A DNA stretch of 64,000 bases from Coraliomargarita sp. (GTDB lineage Bacteria > Verrucomicrobiota > Verrucomicrobiia > Opitutales > Coraliomargaritaceae). The stretch is from positions 144,489 through 208,488 of the forward strand of contig PAAN01000018.1 in NCBI GenBank assembly GCA_002699365.1. The letters are read 5' to 3'. The notes under the pieces are model-generated. The model saw only the letters and a program-made list of their open reading frames with translations. It did no database searches and was not told the DNA's origin. The translations under genes and the position numbers were made by a program. Shown here in pieces: positions 26,220-35,542 of this stretch (the stretch's first letter is position 1; each line of letters begins with the position of its first letter).

Positions 26220-28100
26220 CTATTGTTCACTACCCTCCCAGATCTCTTCGATATTCCATAAAATCGTGCCTGCACTTGGCACGTAAATATTACGCCATTT
26301 ATTTTTTACCCCGGCATATCCGTACGGCGTGAATCCGTATAATAGCGGCAACTCCTCCGCCAAGATAGCCTGCACCTCGTGCATGTAGTTGACGCGCTGC
26401 GCCTCGTCCAAGGTGCGCTCTTGTAAGCCGATGAGCTCGTCAATGCGCGCCTCCCACTCTGTCACTGGAGCAGGCTGCTCAGGATACCACTGGTGGTACT
26501 CGCCACTACTTAGGTAGAGCGCCTTGCTACCAGATGGATCATAAGCCGCGCTACTCGAACCCCAGCCAAGAATTGTCACATCGTAATTAAAAGTGTCGTC
26601 GGTGCGGCGCAGCAAAGTCGCAAAGTCGGAGCGCTCCAAATTAACATCCATGCCCAAATCCTTCATATTTTCGACGAAGGTCACACCAACTCGGTCATAA
26701 AAATTACTTTCTACTAATAAGAGAGTAAAAGCCACTGGCACTGCCTTTGAATCGATTAATTGACCAGCCGCATCCCAGCTAAAACCAGACTGCCTAAGCA
26801 AGCGCTTCGCCTGCTCCGGATCAAAATCATAGCGCGGCAAATTTGGATTGTGCCATTTGCCTTGCGCGGGCGCTATAATCGAGGTCAATGATTCGCCCTT
26901 ACCAAAAAGTAGCGCATCGATCAGACCCTGACGATTGAGCCCATACTGTACTGCCTGTCGAAAGCGCTTATCGGTGAACCAGCGGAGCTTGTGAGCTGGC
27001 AAGAAGGGCTCCCCCTTCGCGTTTACTCCACGGTGTTGATTGAACCAAAAGAAATTCACACTGGCGGATGGTCCACGGTCGTAAATGCTAAATCGATAGG
27101 TATCAGCGGCTTTTTGTACCCATGTATAATCATCGGCACCTATGCCAGACGCATCACTCTTGCCTGTGGCAAAGTGTGCTACTTGTGTATTCGCCTCTTT
27201 GACAAATTGGTGCACTAGATAGTCCAGATACGGCAAGCGTTGCTCCTTACGATCCGCTTTCCAGTAATGTGGATTCGGTTGCAGCACCAAACGCTCCCCT
27301 GGTTTATACGACATGATAGTAAAGGGCCCAGTGCCCACAATCGCTGCGGGCGATTCAATCGCGGTTTTTGTAGACCACTGTTTTTGAAAGCTTCCGTCTT
27401 CAAATGCTGTCTGTAGCTTGTGCTTGGGCAAAATCGATTGACTGATGTCATATATAAATGGCGCGTAGACTGTGGGCAGATCAAAACGCACCGTATATTT
27501 ATCGATCTTTGTGTAGCGCAGCTTTTCTCCATTGATGTGAAACTGCTGATAGTTTCTCGATGGATATTTTGGTAGGCGCTTGCCCGTGACGGCATCTACA
27601 GTTTCAGCTAAGATACAGTCAAAAGTAAAAATAACATCGTCCGCAGTGAAGAGCACACCATCACTCCAACGTACCCCCTCGCGTAAATAAAAAGTGTACG
27701 ATTTAAGGTCCTCGCTCACCTGCCATGCTTTCGCCAGCGCTGGTAAAAACTGTTCGGTGCGCGGATCATACTCAACGAGCGAGCTTAGCAGGCGCGAGAG
27801 CAAAAGCGAAGTGCTAACGTTATTTGGTACCTGCGGGTTAAAGGTGGTGGGCTCCGTAGTTTCACTGAGCACAAAAATTCCACCATACTGACCGGGATCA
27901 GCTGATACACATAGCACATCAGCAGGCAGCGCATACTCACCGCGCATGATCGCAGGCGGCTTCGAACAGCCAACAAGCATGGTCATGATGCTAAGCATTA
28001 CCCCCAGAAGAGCACTCTGGAGGTATACAAATTGTTCACTTTCTAAATCCAGCATGTAAAACCTTAACGAAAGCCTCTCGGTCACAATATTCAACCTCAT
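26220..28100 (-). CDS. peptide ABC transporter substrate-binding lipoprotein
   Basis: This SBP_bac_5-family periplasmic solute-binding protein of 626 residues is tethered by a lipobox (MLVGC, Cys45 from the first ATG). The annotated start gives a long N-region; a second ATG at residue 16 (28055) is equally possible. Conserved stretches are LSSLVEYDPRTEQFLPALAKA, LREGVRWSDGVLFTADDVIF and QAVQYGLNRQGLIDALLFGK. It is the first gene of the opp operon and is divergent from lexA. The substrate is probably oligopeptides; the exact ligand is unknown. Confidence 0.9.
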   Translation of the reverse strand: MRLNIVTERLSLRFYMLDLESEQFVYLQSALLGVMLSIMTMLVGCSKPPAIMRGEYALPADVLCVSADPGQYGGIFVLSETTEPTTFNPQVPNNVSTSLLLSRLLSSLVEYDPRTEQFLPALAKAWQVSEDLKSYTFYLREGVRWSDGVLFTADDVIFTFDCILAETVDAVTGKRLPKYPSRNYQQFHINGEKLRYTKIDKYTVRFDLPTVYAPFIYDISQSILPKHKLQTAFEDGSFQKQWSTKTAIESPAAIVGTGPFTIMSYKPGERLVLQPNPHYWKADRKEQRLPYLDYLVHQFVKEANTQVAHFATGKSDASGIGADDYTWVQKAADTYRFSIYDRGPSASVNFFWFNQHRGVNAKGEPFLPAHKLRWFTDKRFRQAVQYGLNRQGLIDALLFGKGESLTSIIAPAQGKWHNPNLPRYDFDPEQAKRLLRQSGFSWDAAGQLIDSKAVPVAFTLLLVESNFYDRVGVTFVENMKDLGMDVNLERSDFATLLRRTDDTFNYDVTILGWGSSSAAYDPSGSKALYLSSGEYHQWYPEQPAPVTEWEARIDELIGLQERTLDEAQRVNYMHEVQAILAEELPLLYGFTPYGYAGVKNKWRNIYVPSAGTILWNIEEIWEGSEQ

Positions 28101-28144
28101 TTACACAGTGATTAATTAACTAAATTTTAGCAGAATCCTTGACA

Positions 28145-28819
28145 ATGGACAAGCGTTCACCTAAACACTTGTACACTATGAAAGATTTAACCCAGCGGCA
28201 AAAAGAGATCTTAGAGTTTATAGAGCACCACGAATGGCGTAACGGCTTCTGGCCGAGTATTCGTGAGATCCAAGAGAAATTTGAATTTAAAAGCACCAAT
28301 GCTGTGATGGGTCACCTGCGCGCCTTGGAAAAGAAAGATGTGCTTGAGCGCATCCCAGGCCAAGCGCGCACATTTAGAATCCACCGTCCTGATGATGGAG
28401 ATTCCACTCAACTTCCTAAAGAGGCTCATGAGGTAGTCGATATCCCAATCGTTGGCGCTATCGCAGCTGGTTATCCGGACCGCGTCGAAGGCGCAGGGGA
28501 AATTGGTCGTCTACAAGTCGATATTGGCAGTGCGGGATTTAGCTCGCAACGTCGTAGTTTTGCCCTGCAAGTGCGTGGAGATAGCATGGTCGATGCAGAA
28601 ATCTACGATGGGGATCGTGTCGTCATTGAGCCACGCGATGCGCATGATGGAGACATCGTCGCTGCCTTAATTGACGGAGAGACGACACTAAAGCGCTACA
28701 TCAAAAAAGCAGGTGAACCGCCTTACTTAAAAGCAGAAAATAAATTTTACCCAGAACTGTATCCGGTGACAGAACTGTGCGTACAAGGAGTGGCAAAGGC
28801 AGTCGTGAGAAATTTGTAA
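28145..28819 (+). CDS. lexA: LexA repressor
   Basis: LexA represses the SOS regulon and self-cleaves when RecA is activated. The N-terminal winged helix begins LTQRQKEILEFIEHHEWRNG and includes IQEKFEFKSTNAVMGHLRAL. The auto-cleavage site is the Ala-Gly in GAIAAGYP; the catalytic Ser is in RGDSMVDAEIYDGD and the catalytic Lys in TTLKRY. Three starts are possible: TTG at 28139, ATG at 28145 and ATG at 28178. The last gives the shortest N-terminus and the best match to most LexA proteins, so the boundary is uncertain. I found no clear SOS box in the upstream 80 bp. Confidence 0.95.
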   Translation: MDKRSPKHLYTMKDLTQRQKEILEFIEHHEWRNGFWPSIREIQEKFEFKSTNAVMGHLRALEKKDVLERIPGQARTFRIHRPDDGDSTQLPKEAHEVVDIPIVGAIAAGYPDRVEGAGEIGRLQVDIGSAGFSSQRRSFALQVRGDSMVDAEIYDGDRVVIEPRDAHDGDIVAALIDGETTLKRYIKKAGEPPYLKAENKFYPELYPVTELCVQGVAKAVVRNL

Positions 28820-28893
28820 TTGCTTCGAATCCCTGCGTGGCACTTATTCCTAGTTCCTCTCGTCTCGCTACAAGATCCATCATACCTGTAATC

Positions 28894-29289
28894 ATGCCAG
28901 TTACTTTCGACCATACCCGCATTCGTGTTTCCGACTTAGATAAGTCTATACATTGGTACTGTGAAACTTGTGGCTTTGAACTTCTACGGCGCACCGACCG
29001 CTCTCCAAGCGGCAATCAACTAGCTCACCTACAAATTCCTGGGAGTAGTCATAAACTAGAACTTACCTACAGTGCTGCATATACGGTCAAATTTCCCGAG
29101 GATTTGGTACACACCTGCATACGTGTAGATAATATTACAACCTACTGCGAGATGCTCGAAGCGCTTGATCTAAAAATTGATCTGTGGCCAAGTGATTGGC
29201 GCGAACGCTTTGCTAAATCCAAGAAAATGGCCTTTATTACAGATCCCGATGGATATGAAGTCGAAATCCTAGAACACAGCGAGTCTTAG
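28894..29289 (+). CDS. glyoxalase/VOC-family protein, lactoylglutathione lyase-like
   Basis: This 131-residue metalloenzyme is of the vicinal-oxygen-chelate fold. Paired beta-alpha-beta-beta-beta modules supply the likely metal ligands: His in DHTRIRVSD, Glu in HKLELTY, His in LVHTCIRVD and Glu in YEVEILEH, with DPDGYEVEILE as the family C-terminal signature. This is the pattern of glyoxalase I (GloA). I chose the ATG at 28894 because the homologous part starts there; the open frame extends upstream into lexA. It starts 74 bp after lexA and converges on ispF 10 bp from its stop. Confidence 0.86.
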   Translation: MPVTFDHTRIRVSDLDKSIHWYCETCGFELLRRTDRSPSGNQLAHLQIPGSSHKLELTYSAAYTVKFPEDLVHTCIRVDNITTYCEMLEALDLKIDLWPSDWRERFAKSKKMAFITDPDGYEVEILEHSES

Positions 29290-29299
29290 ACTCGAGCTA

Positions 29300-29782
29300 T
29301 CACACTGCTTGAATTGCTGTGACTATGACTGAGGCGTGAATCCCTAAGCCTCTGCCAACATCACTTAAGCCCTCACCACTAGTCGCAGCGATAGAGACGT
29401 CGCCAAAATCTATTCCGAGTAATTGTGCTATAGAAGTGCGTAATGCAGTCACCTTTGGATCGATCTTAGGGCGCTGACATTCTAACGCGATTGAAACATG
29501 CGACAACTGCCAGGTGCCCAAATCATTGAGGGCAACTTTTAAATATTCACGGCTGTCTGTCACTCCATCCGCACACATTGTGTCTGCTACCGCACCAATC
29601 ACTGTACGCCCAGTTACTGCGCTAATCGCATCGGTCAAGGCATGTAAAATAACATCAGCATCACTGTTGCCGTCCAGCGCAGGGGCGTCTTCAAACTCTA
29701 AGCCACCAAGAATAAAAGCCTTGTCACAGGCACCTTCTACGAAGCGGTGGCTATCAATTCCTAGTCCTGTCTTTACTTTCAC
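29300..29782 (-). CDS. ispF: 2-C-methyl-D-erythritol 2,4-cyclodiphosphate synthase
   Basis: IspF makes the cyclodiphosphate in the non-mevalonate isoprenoid pathway. The 160-residue protein is of family length. The zinc ligands lie in GLGIDSHRF and DADVILHALTDAISA. LSHVSIALECQRPKIDP, and DVSIAATSGEGLSDVGRG at the C-terminus, are conserved. The usual partner ispD is not adjacent. It is probably monocistronic; ndk lies upstream on the same strand but 27 bp away, so the two could be co-transcribed. Confidence 0.96.
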   Translation of the reverse strand: MKVKTGLGIDSHRFVEGACDKAFILGGLEFEDAPALDGNSDADVILHALTDAISAVTGRTVIGAVADTMCADGVTDSREYLKVALNDLGTWQLSHVSIALECQRPKIDPKVTALRTSIAQLLGIDFGDVSIAATSGEGLSDVGRGLGIHASVIVTAIQAV

Positions 29783-29809
29783 GTAACTACTTAGCTAAAA
29801 CTACCTTTT

Positions 29810-30217
29810 TTAATACAACTCAGGAAAGAAACGCTTCTTTTCAACTGCTGCGCTTTCAGCGCTATCGGATGCATGCACCACGTTACGCATCATATCGGTG
29901 CCTAAATCACCTCGGATGGTACCAACTGGCGCTTCTTTAGAGTTTGTGGGACCTAGCAATTCGCGAACCTTGGCGATTGCTCCATCACCGCTCAGTACTA
30001 TTGGCATAACAGGCAATGAACTCATAAAAGCCTCAATATCTGGGAAAAATGGTAAATCTGCAACATGGGCATAGTGCTCACGTAGAATAGTCCCGTCTAG
30101 TTGCATTATCTTTGCAGCGACGATTGTGAATCCAGCATTTTCAAAGCGACCAATGACTTCGCCGGCGATACGCTTTTCCATGCAATCTGGTTTGAGTATA
30201 ATAAGAGTTTCTTCCAT
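29810..30217 (-). CDS. ndk: nucleoside diphosphate kinase
   Basis: Ndk equilibrates nucleoside triphosphates by a phosphohistidine intermediate. The product has 135 residues. It begins MEETLIILKPDCMEKRIAGE; the active-site histidine is in RNVVHASDSAESA, preceded by APVGTIRGDLG. Compared with the common NIVHGSDS, the glycine after His is alanine here. It is followed after 27 bp by ispF on the same strand. The divergent type II secretion operon begins at 30389. Confidence 0.96.
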   Translation of the reverse strand: MEETLIILKPDCMEKRIAGEVIGRFENAGFTIVAAKIMQLDGTILREHYAHVADLPFFPDIEAFMSSLPVMPIVLSGDGAIAKVRELLGPTNSKEAPVGTIRGDLGTDMMRNVVHASDSAESAAVEKKRFFPELY

Positions 30218-30388
30218 AAGACCTAGTACGAATGTGTCACTTCAGATGCATCACAGTCTTAAAAGTGACAAGATAATTCGAAGTTACAATAAATAGTAAT
30301 GAACGAAAATATCAAACTAAAGATTGTATTCTTGCCCCTATAAGGCAAGCAGGTTAAACCTTTTAACTTAATTAAATTATCCCGAAAT

Positions 30389-30841
30389 ATGCCATTAGTA
30401 TTAAAAACGAATCTCCCTAAAAAAGCTGTCCGTAAAGGAGGCTTCAGTTTGATTGAAATCCTTATAGTAATTGCGTTAATCGCTGTAATTGCAGGGCTCG
30501 CTATCAGTAACTTAGGAGGCATATTTGGTGGACAACAAGAAAAGGCCGCGCAAATTTTTGTTAGCCAATCATTGAAGATCCCTCTGACTGCCTACAAAAT
30601 TGACACCGGAAGTTATCCTAGCACGCAAGAAGGCCTTAAGGCGCTAATACAAGCTCCAAGTGGTAAATCAAGTAAGTGGAAGAAGCCATACATCGAGGAA
30701 CTACCCACAGACCCATGGGGGAATGCCTATCAATATCGTTATCCAGGATCTAAAAATGTAAACGGCAGTAGCGGCTATGATGTATGGTCGTTCGGTCCAG
30801 ATGGCAGTGAAAGCGCCGATGATATCGGCAACTGGAAATAA
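30389..30841 (+). CDS. gspG: type II secretion system major pseudopilin GspG
   Basis: This is the major pseudopilin of a type II secretion pseudopilus, with 150 residues. The prepilin-peptidase site is RKGGFSLIE (cleavage after Gly18), followed by a hydrophobic helix ([18 protein letters not shown]). The GspG C-terminal signature is [14 protein letters not shown] with [16 protein letters not shown] and [10 protein letters not shown], including the calcium-binding region. It is the first gene of a co-directional operon, and its end overlaps the start of the next gene. Prepilin peptidase gspO is not in the window. Confidence 0.94.
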   Translation: MPLVLKTNLPKKAVRKGGFSLIEILIVIALIAVIAGLAISNLGGIFGGQQEKAAQIFVSQSLKIPLTAYKIDTGSYPSTQEGLKALIQAPSGKSSKWKKPYIEELPTDPWGNAYQYRYPGSKNVNGSSGYDVWSFGPDGSESADDIGNWK

Positions 30842-31349
30842 GCGAATCGAAAAATTAAGCGCTTTTAGCTTAATTGAGATTCTACTGGTTTTAGCGCTAA
30901 TGGCGGTAGCAAGCAGTATTGTGGTTTATAATTTCGCTGCATTCGCTAATAGAGGCGATAGCTTAAATACAGAAGATACTATTGATGCTGCTATCCGTGA
31001 AGGACGCTACTTAGCAGCAAGCACAAAAAAAATCATTGTCCTGTATTATGAGGAGCAAACAGGACAACTGGTTCTTAGCTCGGATAATAATGCCTTGGCC
31101 GAATTCCAATTAGATGAAGTATTTGGAGAAAATGGACGTGGCACTATTGAGTTTTATTCGGTTCCATCTTCTGAAGGCATGTCGCCCATTGTGGATCCAG
31201 CTCAAAGCCGTAGCCAAATAGTAGCTGTACAATTTGCGCCTGACCGAAGTTCGACACCATTTATTGTCGAGATCAATGACGGCGAGGGCACAAGTGAGCG
31301 ACATGTTTATGATCCATTTTCCAGCTTGCGAAAGGTTTCCTCTCCATGA
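30819..31349 (+). CDS. gspH: type II secretion minor pseudopilin, GspH-like
   Basis: This is a type IV pilin-like protein. The first 23 bp overlap the end of gspG if the ATG at 30819 is used ([20 protein letters not shown]); a longer frame starts at 30777. The site is LSA|FSLIE, with Ala instead of Gly before the cleavage point, and a hydrophobic helix follows. The C-terminal domain is poorly conserved, as usual for GspH, so the name rests on position (G-H-I-J-K order) and the N-terminus. About 176 residues. Confidence 0.75.
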   Translation: MISATGNKRIEKLSAFSLIEILLVLALMAVASSIVVYNFAAFANRGDSLNTEDTIDAAIREGRYLAASTKKIIVLYYEEQTGQLVLSSDNNALAEFQLDEVFGENGRGTIEFYSVPSSEGMSPIVDPAQSRSQIVAVQFAPDRSSTPFIVEINDGEGTSERHVYDPFSSLRKVSSP

Positions 31350-31825
31350 CGGGCAAGCAATCAATCGAATCTATCTCTAGAAATCGTCATGGATTCTCAC
31401 TTATTGAAGTGGTGATCGCGGTTGCACTCTTCGCAGCTGCTTCTGTCGTACTTACTTCAGCCTTCGTCAATGCCCTACTTGCTCGCGAACATGGCCAAAA
31501 CAATTCGCTGCGAACCGATGATATTAGCGCGGTACGCCTACAATTACTACTCGAAGCAAATAGAGATGACGCTGAAGATGGTGGTGATTTAGAAACCCTT
31601 CATTCTGGTCTTGCTACATGGAGGTGCTCGATCGAAGAATCACAAATTGTCGACTTGTTTAAGGTCCTGTTCGAAATTAAATTTAGCGATCCCATAGAAG
31701 GAACTAATAAAAACTATCAGGAATCACTCTATTTACTGCGCCCGACTTGGTCGGAGAGTGATCAGCGTAGCGACTTACTTGCAAATAAACGGCGAGACCT
31801 TCTGAATTCTCGAGATTTTGAATGA
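31346..31825 (+). CDS. gspI: type II secretion minor pseudopilin, GspI-like
   Basis: This 159-residue protein has a prepilin motif GFSLIEVVIAVALFAAASVV (cleavage after Gly16). The length, the position directly after gspH (ATGA overlap of 4 bp) and the order match GspI. The C-terminal domain is short and has no recognisable signature. It likely sits near the tip of the pseudopilus with GspJ and GspK. Confidence 0.75.
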   Translation: MTGKQSIESISRNRHGFSLIEVVIAVALFAAASVVLTSAFVNALLAREHGQNNSLRTDDISAVRLQLLLEANRDDAEDGGDLETLHSGLATWRCSIEESQIVDLFKVLFEIKFSDPIEGTNKNYQESLYLLRPTWSESDQRSDLLANKRRDLLNSRDFE

Positions 31826-32715
31826 TGCTTCAATCTAGGCATAGTAAGAAACTGTTACGCACAAAAAGGACCCATTCTCGTAGCGGTATGACCTTAATTG
31901 AAGTTGTACTAGCGCTTGCTGTGGCAGGTTTTCTACTCGCTGCTGCTACCTCTTTTGTTGTATCCATTAGTAATATATGGGCGGAGCGATCGCAGCGAAA
32001 TTTTTTCGAAGACCACGTGGATGGAGTCACTGAATTTATTAATGCTACGCTACAATCAGCTGGAACCTCCATTCAAATTAACGATAACAAAAATCCATCG
32101 AAACAACAACAAAATGGTGCAGAAATGATTGTTCAAAGTGCCGCAGAAGTTTCGACCGAGCAAGACGATACATCCATCCCAATCCGAAAAAAAGATCCGC
32201 CAGAAAATCTTAGATATGATGCTAATTCTGAAAGCTTAATGACAAATGAAACCAGCCTCAGAAATAGAGATTCTGCACCTATACTATGGGAGCGACTACC
32301 TGGATCCGCTAATTACGAAGAGCCATTACTACATTTTAAATTAAACCATACACCTCCACTATTTGTTACTGAAAGCGCCCAACCAAACCTAGATCAAGTC
32401 GAAGTTTACCTATTTTTTGATTCCTCTAAGGGCTTAAGCGTTTTGTGGCATTCAGTCCTTCAAGAGGAAACTAAAACTGTCGATGATTTGAGGCGAACTT
32501 TAATAAGTCCCTATGTAAAATCACTGGAGTACGTCTATTGGGATTCACGCTTTGAAAAATGGGAAATTGAGAAAAAACCTAGAGAAGCAGAAGACTCTAC
32601 CGAACAGGACTATCTCTTACCTAGAGCAATTCAGCTATCTTTTGTTTACGAAAATGAAACAAAAATGCGTACTCTTACGATCCCAGTCACTTCATACAGC
32701 ACAATTCTTTTTTAA
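31822..32715 (+). CDS. gspJ: type II secretion minor pseudopilin, GspJ-like
   Basis: This 297-residue protein has a prepilin motif SGMTLIEVVLALAVAGFLL (cleavage after Gly22, with Met at +1). It starts within the last codons of gspI (4 bp overlap) and is longer than most GspJ proteins. The mature domain contains a charged stretch (about residues 100-140) that may be disordered. Assignment by prepilin motif, size and operon position. Confidence 0.72.
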   Translation: MMLQSRHSKKLLRTKRTHSRSGMTLIEVVLALAVAGFLLAAATSFVVSISNIWAERSQRNFFEDHVDGVTEFINATLQSAGTSIQINDNKNPSKQQQNGAEMIVQSAAEVSTEQDDTSIPIRKKDPPENLRYDANSESLMTNETSLRNRDSAPILWERLPGSANYEEPLLHFKLNHTPPLFVTESAQPNLDQVEVYLFFDSSKGLSVLWHSVLQEETKTVDDLRRTLISPYVKSLEYVYWDSRFEKWEIEKKPREAEDSTEQDYLLPRAIQLSFVYENETKMRTLTIPVTSYSTILF

Positions 32716-32764
32716 TTCAAAAGTGTACCAATACCCTTACAAAAAAGGCAGGATAAGCGCTTCC

Positions 32765-33829
32765 ATGAACCCCAAAAGTAGTGGCAGTGTACTCGTCGCT
32801 ATCCTCGCGATTATTGCGCTGCTTGCATATTTAGTAACACGCTTTGTCGATGAAGCAGTCGACGATCTCAAATACCGAACTTTATTTAATCAAAGTCCAG
32901 AAATACGAGCCTATGCATACAGTATGTTAGAGCTATCTTTGGCTACCATTCACGAAGTGGCACTCATTGATGGGGGCAAATTGTACGCACCGGAACAGGG
33001 TTGGGTAGATCCACTGAATTATGCACAAGAGAGACCGCCCAATGGATATTCTGTAACTATTGATATTACTGATGAAAGTACACACTTACCGATTAATTTA
33101 ATCGATGAATCTACTTTAAATCGTATCTTAGAAGATACCTTTGATATTGATTTTGGCACTACAAGAGAACTAAGCAGTACCTTAGCCGACTGGATAGACA
33201 GTAATGAAAATCAACGCCTCAACGGAGCGGAGAGTGAAGATTATCTAGACGAAGACCCGCCCTATCGTGCAGCTAACGGGCCGCTTCAATCGCTTAATGA
33301 GCTACGCTTAATTAAAGTTTGGCAGGATGAGTTTTTTGATGAGCACGGATTTCCTAACCAAAATTTCGAACAACTAGATGAAATTTTTTCTGTATCCATT
33401 AAAGGTCCAGTCAATATTAATTCCGCCTCAAGCGATTTACTTTTAGCACTCTGTGAAAATCAAACTTGGGATCCAGATCGTATATTTGATCAACTGCTAG
33501 ATAAGCCATGGTTTGAAGAGCTACCAGATTTTTTAAGTAGCGATCTGTTCACCACTGAGATTAGCTTACTTCGAGTGACTATACAAGTGACGCGTGGCTC
33601 GGTTCCAATGACACTGAGCGCTTTAGTAGAGCCTAATTTTAGCTCAAGTTCAGAGTCATCCAACCGCTCGCTACCAGGGGTAAGCAGTAAGCGAATTTCA
33701 AAAACTGGCACTATACAAGAGCAAGATGCAATCCAATATCCTTTTAAGATTATTCAGCTAAGCGAATACGAATACTACGGTGCAAAGCAAAAATCTGCGC
33801 GACATTCAGCTGTAGACATACAGCAATAA
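32765..33829 (+). CDS. gspK: type II secretion system protein GspK-like
   Basis: GspK caps the pseudopilus. I use the ATG at 32765 because the N-terminal hydrophobic helix (SGSVLVAILAIIALLAYLVTR) follows directly; the open frame extends upstream to 32552. The protein has 354 residues. GspK-type blocks are visible: HLPINLIDESTLNRIL, LSSTLADWIDSNENQRLNGAE, and GPVNINSASSDLLLALC, which resembles the helix-hairpin-helix-like module of the family. It lies about 50 bp after gspJ. Confidence 0.85.
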   Translation: MNPKSSGSVLVAILAIIALLAYLVTRFVDEAVDDLKYRTLFNQSPEIRAYAYSMLELSLATIHEVALIDGGKLYAPEQGWVDPLNYAQERPPNGYSVTIDITDESTHLPINLIDESTLNRILEDTFDIDFGTTRELSSTLADWIDSNENQRLNGAESEDYLDEDPPYRAANGPLQSLNELRLIKVWQDEFFDEHGFPNQNFEQLDEIFSVSIKGPVNINSASSDLLLALCENQTWDPDRIFDQLLDKPWFEELPDFLSSDLFTTEISLLRVTIQVTRGSVPMTLSALVEPNFSSSSESSNRSLPGVSSKRISKTGTIQEQDAIQYPFKIIQLSEYEYYGAKQKSARHSAVDIQQ

Positions 33830-33859
33830 AACGCTTCACTAGTCGGAGAAATAATTCTT

Positions 33860-34951
33860 GTGAAAATTACCACAACAGAAGAACGAATTAAGCATAGCAA
33901 TAATAGCCGTGAAATCATCATTCTACCAAATGATTTGTTTTTTGTAGACCTCACAGAACTGCCAATTGAAGTCGACGAAAATGAAATCGATTCTTTCGCT
34001 GAACTAAACATGGAAGGTTCTTCGCCCTTTCCTATCGAACAATTAAACTGGGGCTTTCGTTTTGAACCAAATTCGCGCAAGATACTTTTATTTGCAACGC
34101 ACCGTGATCGACTAAAAAATAGTAATTATAAGGAATTAGAATCATATCTTTGGGTACTCCCAGAAATTGCAGTACTCCCAGATATTAATTCTTTGGAAGT
34201 AGATACTTTTAGCATGCGAGCAAGCAATGATGCTCCAGCACTACATTTATTAAAAAAGGAAATTGAGATTAATGAAGCCGGGCTGCCAACTTTCAAGTTT
34301 GAAGCAACTACAACAAATTTTTGTGCAGATGCTAGCGATTCGGAAGAAATCTCAGAATTAAAGTACTCAAATCCTCCATCAACTCACGAGGTATTCGCTC
34401 CTAACGATCATGAACTTTGGCGCGCCGATGTTCGTTCCGCAGAATATAAAAAAAGAGAGAAAAGTAGGCGCAGCATAAGTGCGCGAATCACTCGATTCTT
34501 TTATTGGGCTTCTATATTTGCTATATTTATCATCACGCTAGAATGCATTTTATTAGGCACAAAATCATGGACATCGAGGCAAGAGAGTCTAATCGCTGAG
34601 CAGTCCGGTGCCGTCTCTAAAATAGAGGAACAACGAAGCTTAATTAACAAGCTCGAGCAAATGTTTCAAAATGAGGTACGGCCAGTTGCCATCTTAGGTG
34701 CGCTCAATACTGTACGACCAAGAGGCATTTATTTTACAAGCACAACAACCACAATAGATAACAACATCACTATTGAGGGAGTTGCACAAACGATCAACGA
34801 GCTCAATAATTACATAGAAACACTTAAGGGGTCTGGCCAATTTTCTTTAACACAAGACCCTAAGTCTTTGACGCGTTCTGGTAAAACTACCTTCACAATG
34901 ACTTTGGCATATACACCAACCAAAGATACTACTACAGTAGATTCTCGATGA
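33860..34951 (+). CDS. gspL: type II secretion GspL-like/PilN-like inner membrane protein
   Basis: This is a bitopic inner-membrane protein of 363 residues with a GTG start. A cytoplasmic part of about 205 residues is followed by one membrane helix (FFYWASIFAIFIITLECILL). A periplasmic region contains coiled coil (SLIAEQSGAVSKIEEQRSLI) and a PilN-like beta domain (GIYFTSTTTTIDNNITIEGV). The arrangement matches GspL in position and topology, but the cytoplasmic part is only loosely similar to the actin-like ATPase-binding domain. It lies 31 bp after gspK and overlaps gspM by 4 bp. Confidence 0.75.
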   Translation: MKITTTEERIKHSNNSREIIILPNDLFFVDLTELPIEVDENEIDSFAELNMEGSSPFPIEQLNWGFRFEPNSRKILLFATHRDRLKNSNYKELESYLWVLPEIAVLPDINSLEVDTFSMRASNDAPALHLLKKEIEINEAGLPTFKFEATTTNFCADASDSEEISELKYSNPPSTHEVFAPNDHELWRADVRSAEYKKREKSRRSISARITRFFYWASIFAIFIITLECILLGTKSWTSRQESLIAEQSGAVSKIEEQRSLINKLEQMFQNEVRPVAILGALNTVRPRGIYFTSTTTTIDNNITIEGVAQTINELNNYIETLKGSGQFSLTQDPKSLTRSGKTTFTMTLAYTPTKDTTTVDSR

Positions 34952-35505
34952 AGGCACGACTCAAACTATTAGAAGGCTATTTTAAGCGTATGAGTTTACG
35001 GGAACAATTCCTCGCCCTACTCTTCGTTCTGGTAATGCTAAGTATATGGTCAGGCAATTGTTTTAAACGCTATGGCCAATGGATGAACGCTCAAAAAGAA
35101 GCCTCTTCAGTTTTGCAAACACAACAACTCTGGCTAGACCAAGCAGATACATATTCAGCTCAAGCGACTCTCGCGAAGGAAAGGCTCGACACAGCCCTCA
35201 CATTTACAGCCACACAGCTATCCGGACAGATTGATAAATTGCTACGGCAAAGTCAGCTCTCCAATCTCGCTGATATTGATCCAGTACGATCTCGAGAAGG
35301 TGAAATTTTTAATGAACACACCATTCGTGTTCGATTAAAACGTATAAATATAAAACAACTGATCGAACTAAACAAATTGCTTCGTCAGCAGACTCCTTAT
35401 ATCAATCAACAAAGCGTACGTATTGCTGCCAACCGCAGCAAACCCGAAGAACTGGATGTGCGCTATGAAATCAATTCGCTAGAACTTATTGTATCAACTC
35501 CGTAA
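34948..35505 (+). CDS. gspM: type II secretion GspM-like inner membrane protein
   Basis: This 185-residue protein has an N-terminal membrane helix (REQFLALLFVLVMLSIW) after a short basic cytoplasmic tail, then a helical stretch rich in Gln and Ala and a small alpha/beta domain. The topology and position after the GspL-like gene (4 bp overlap) match GspM/PilO-type partners. No stronger motif is visible. Confidence 0.7.
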   Translation: MKARLKLLEGYFKRMSLREQFLALLFVLVMLSIWSGNCFKRYGQWMNAQKEASSVLQTQQLWLDQADTYSAQATLAKERLDTALTFTATQLSGQIDKLLRQSQLSNLADIDPVRSREGEIFNEHTIRVRLKRINIKQLIELNKLLRQQTPYINQQSVRIAANRSKPEELDVRYEINSLELIVSTP

Positions 35506-35542
35506 TTAGGGTATAGACCTCATTAAATATTAGCCACTATTC

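Noticed and set aside
28060..28138. SOS box upstream of lexA
   Set aside because: I looked for palindromes of the kinds bound by LexA proteins in various phyla and saw no convincing match; LexA of this lineage may use a different motif.
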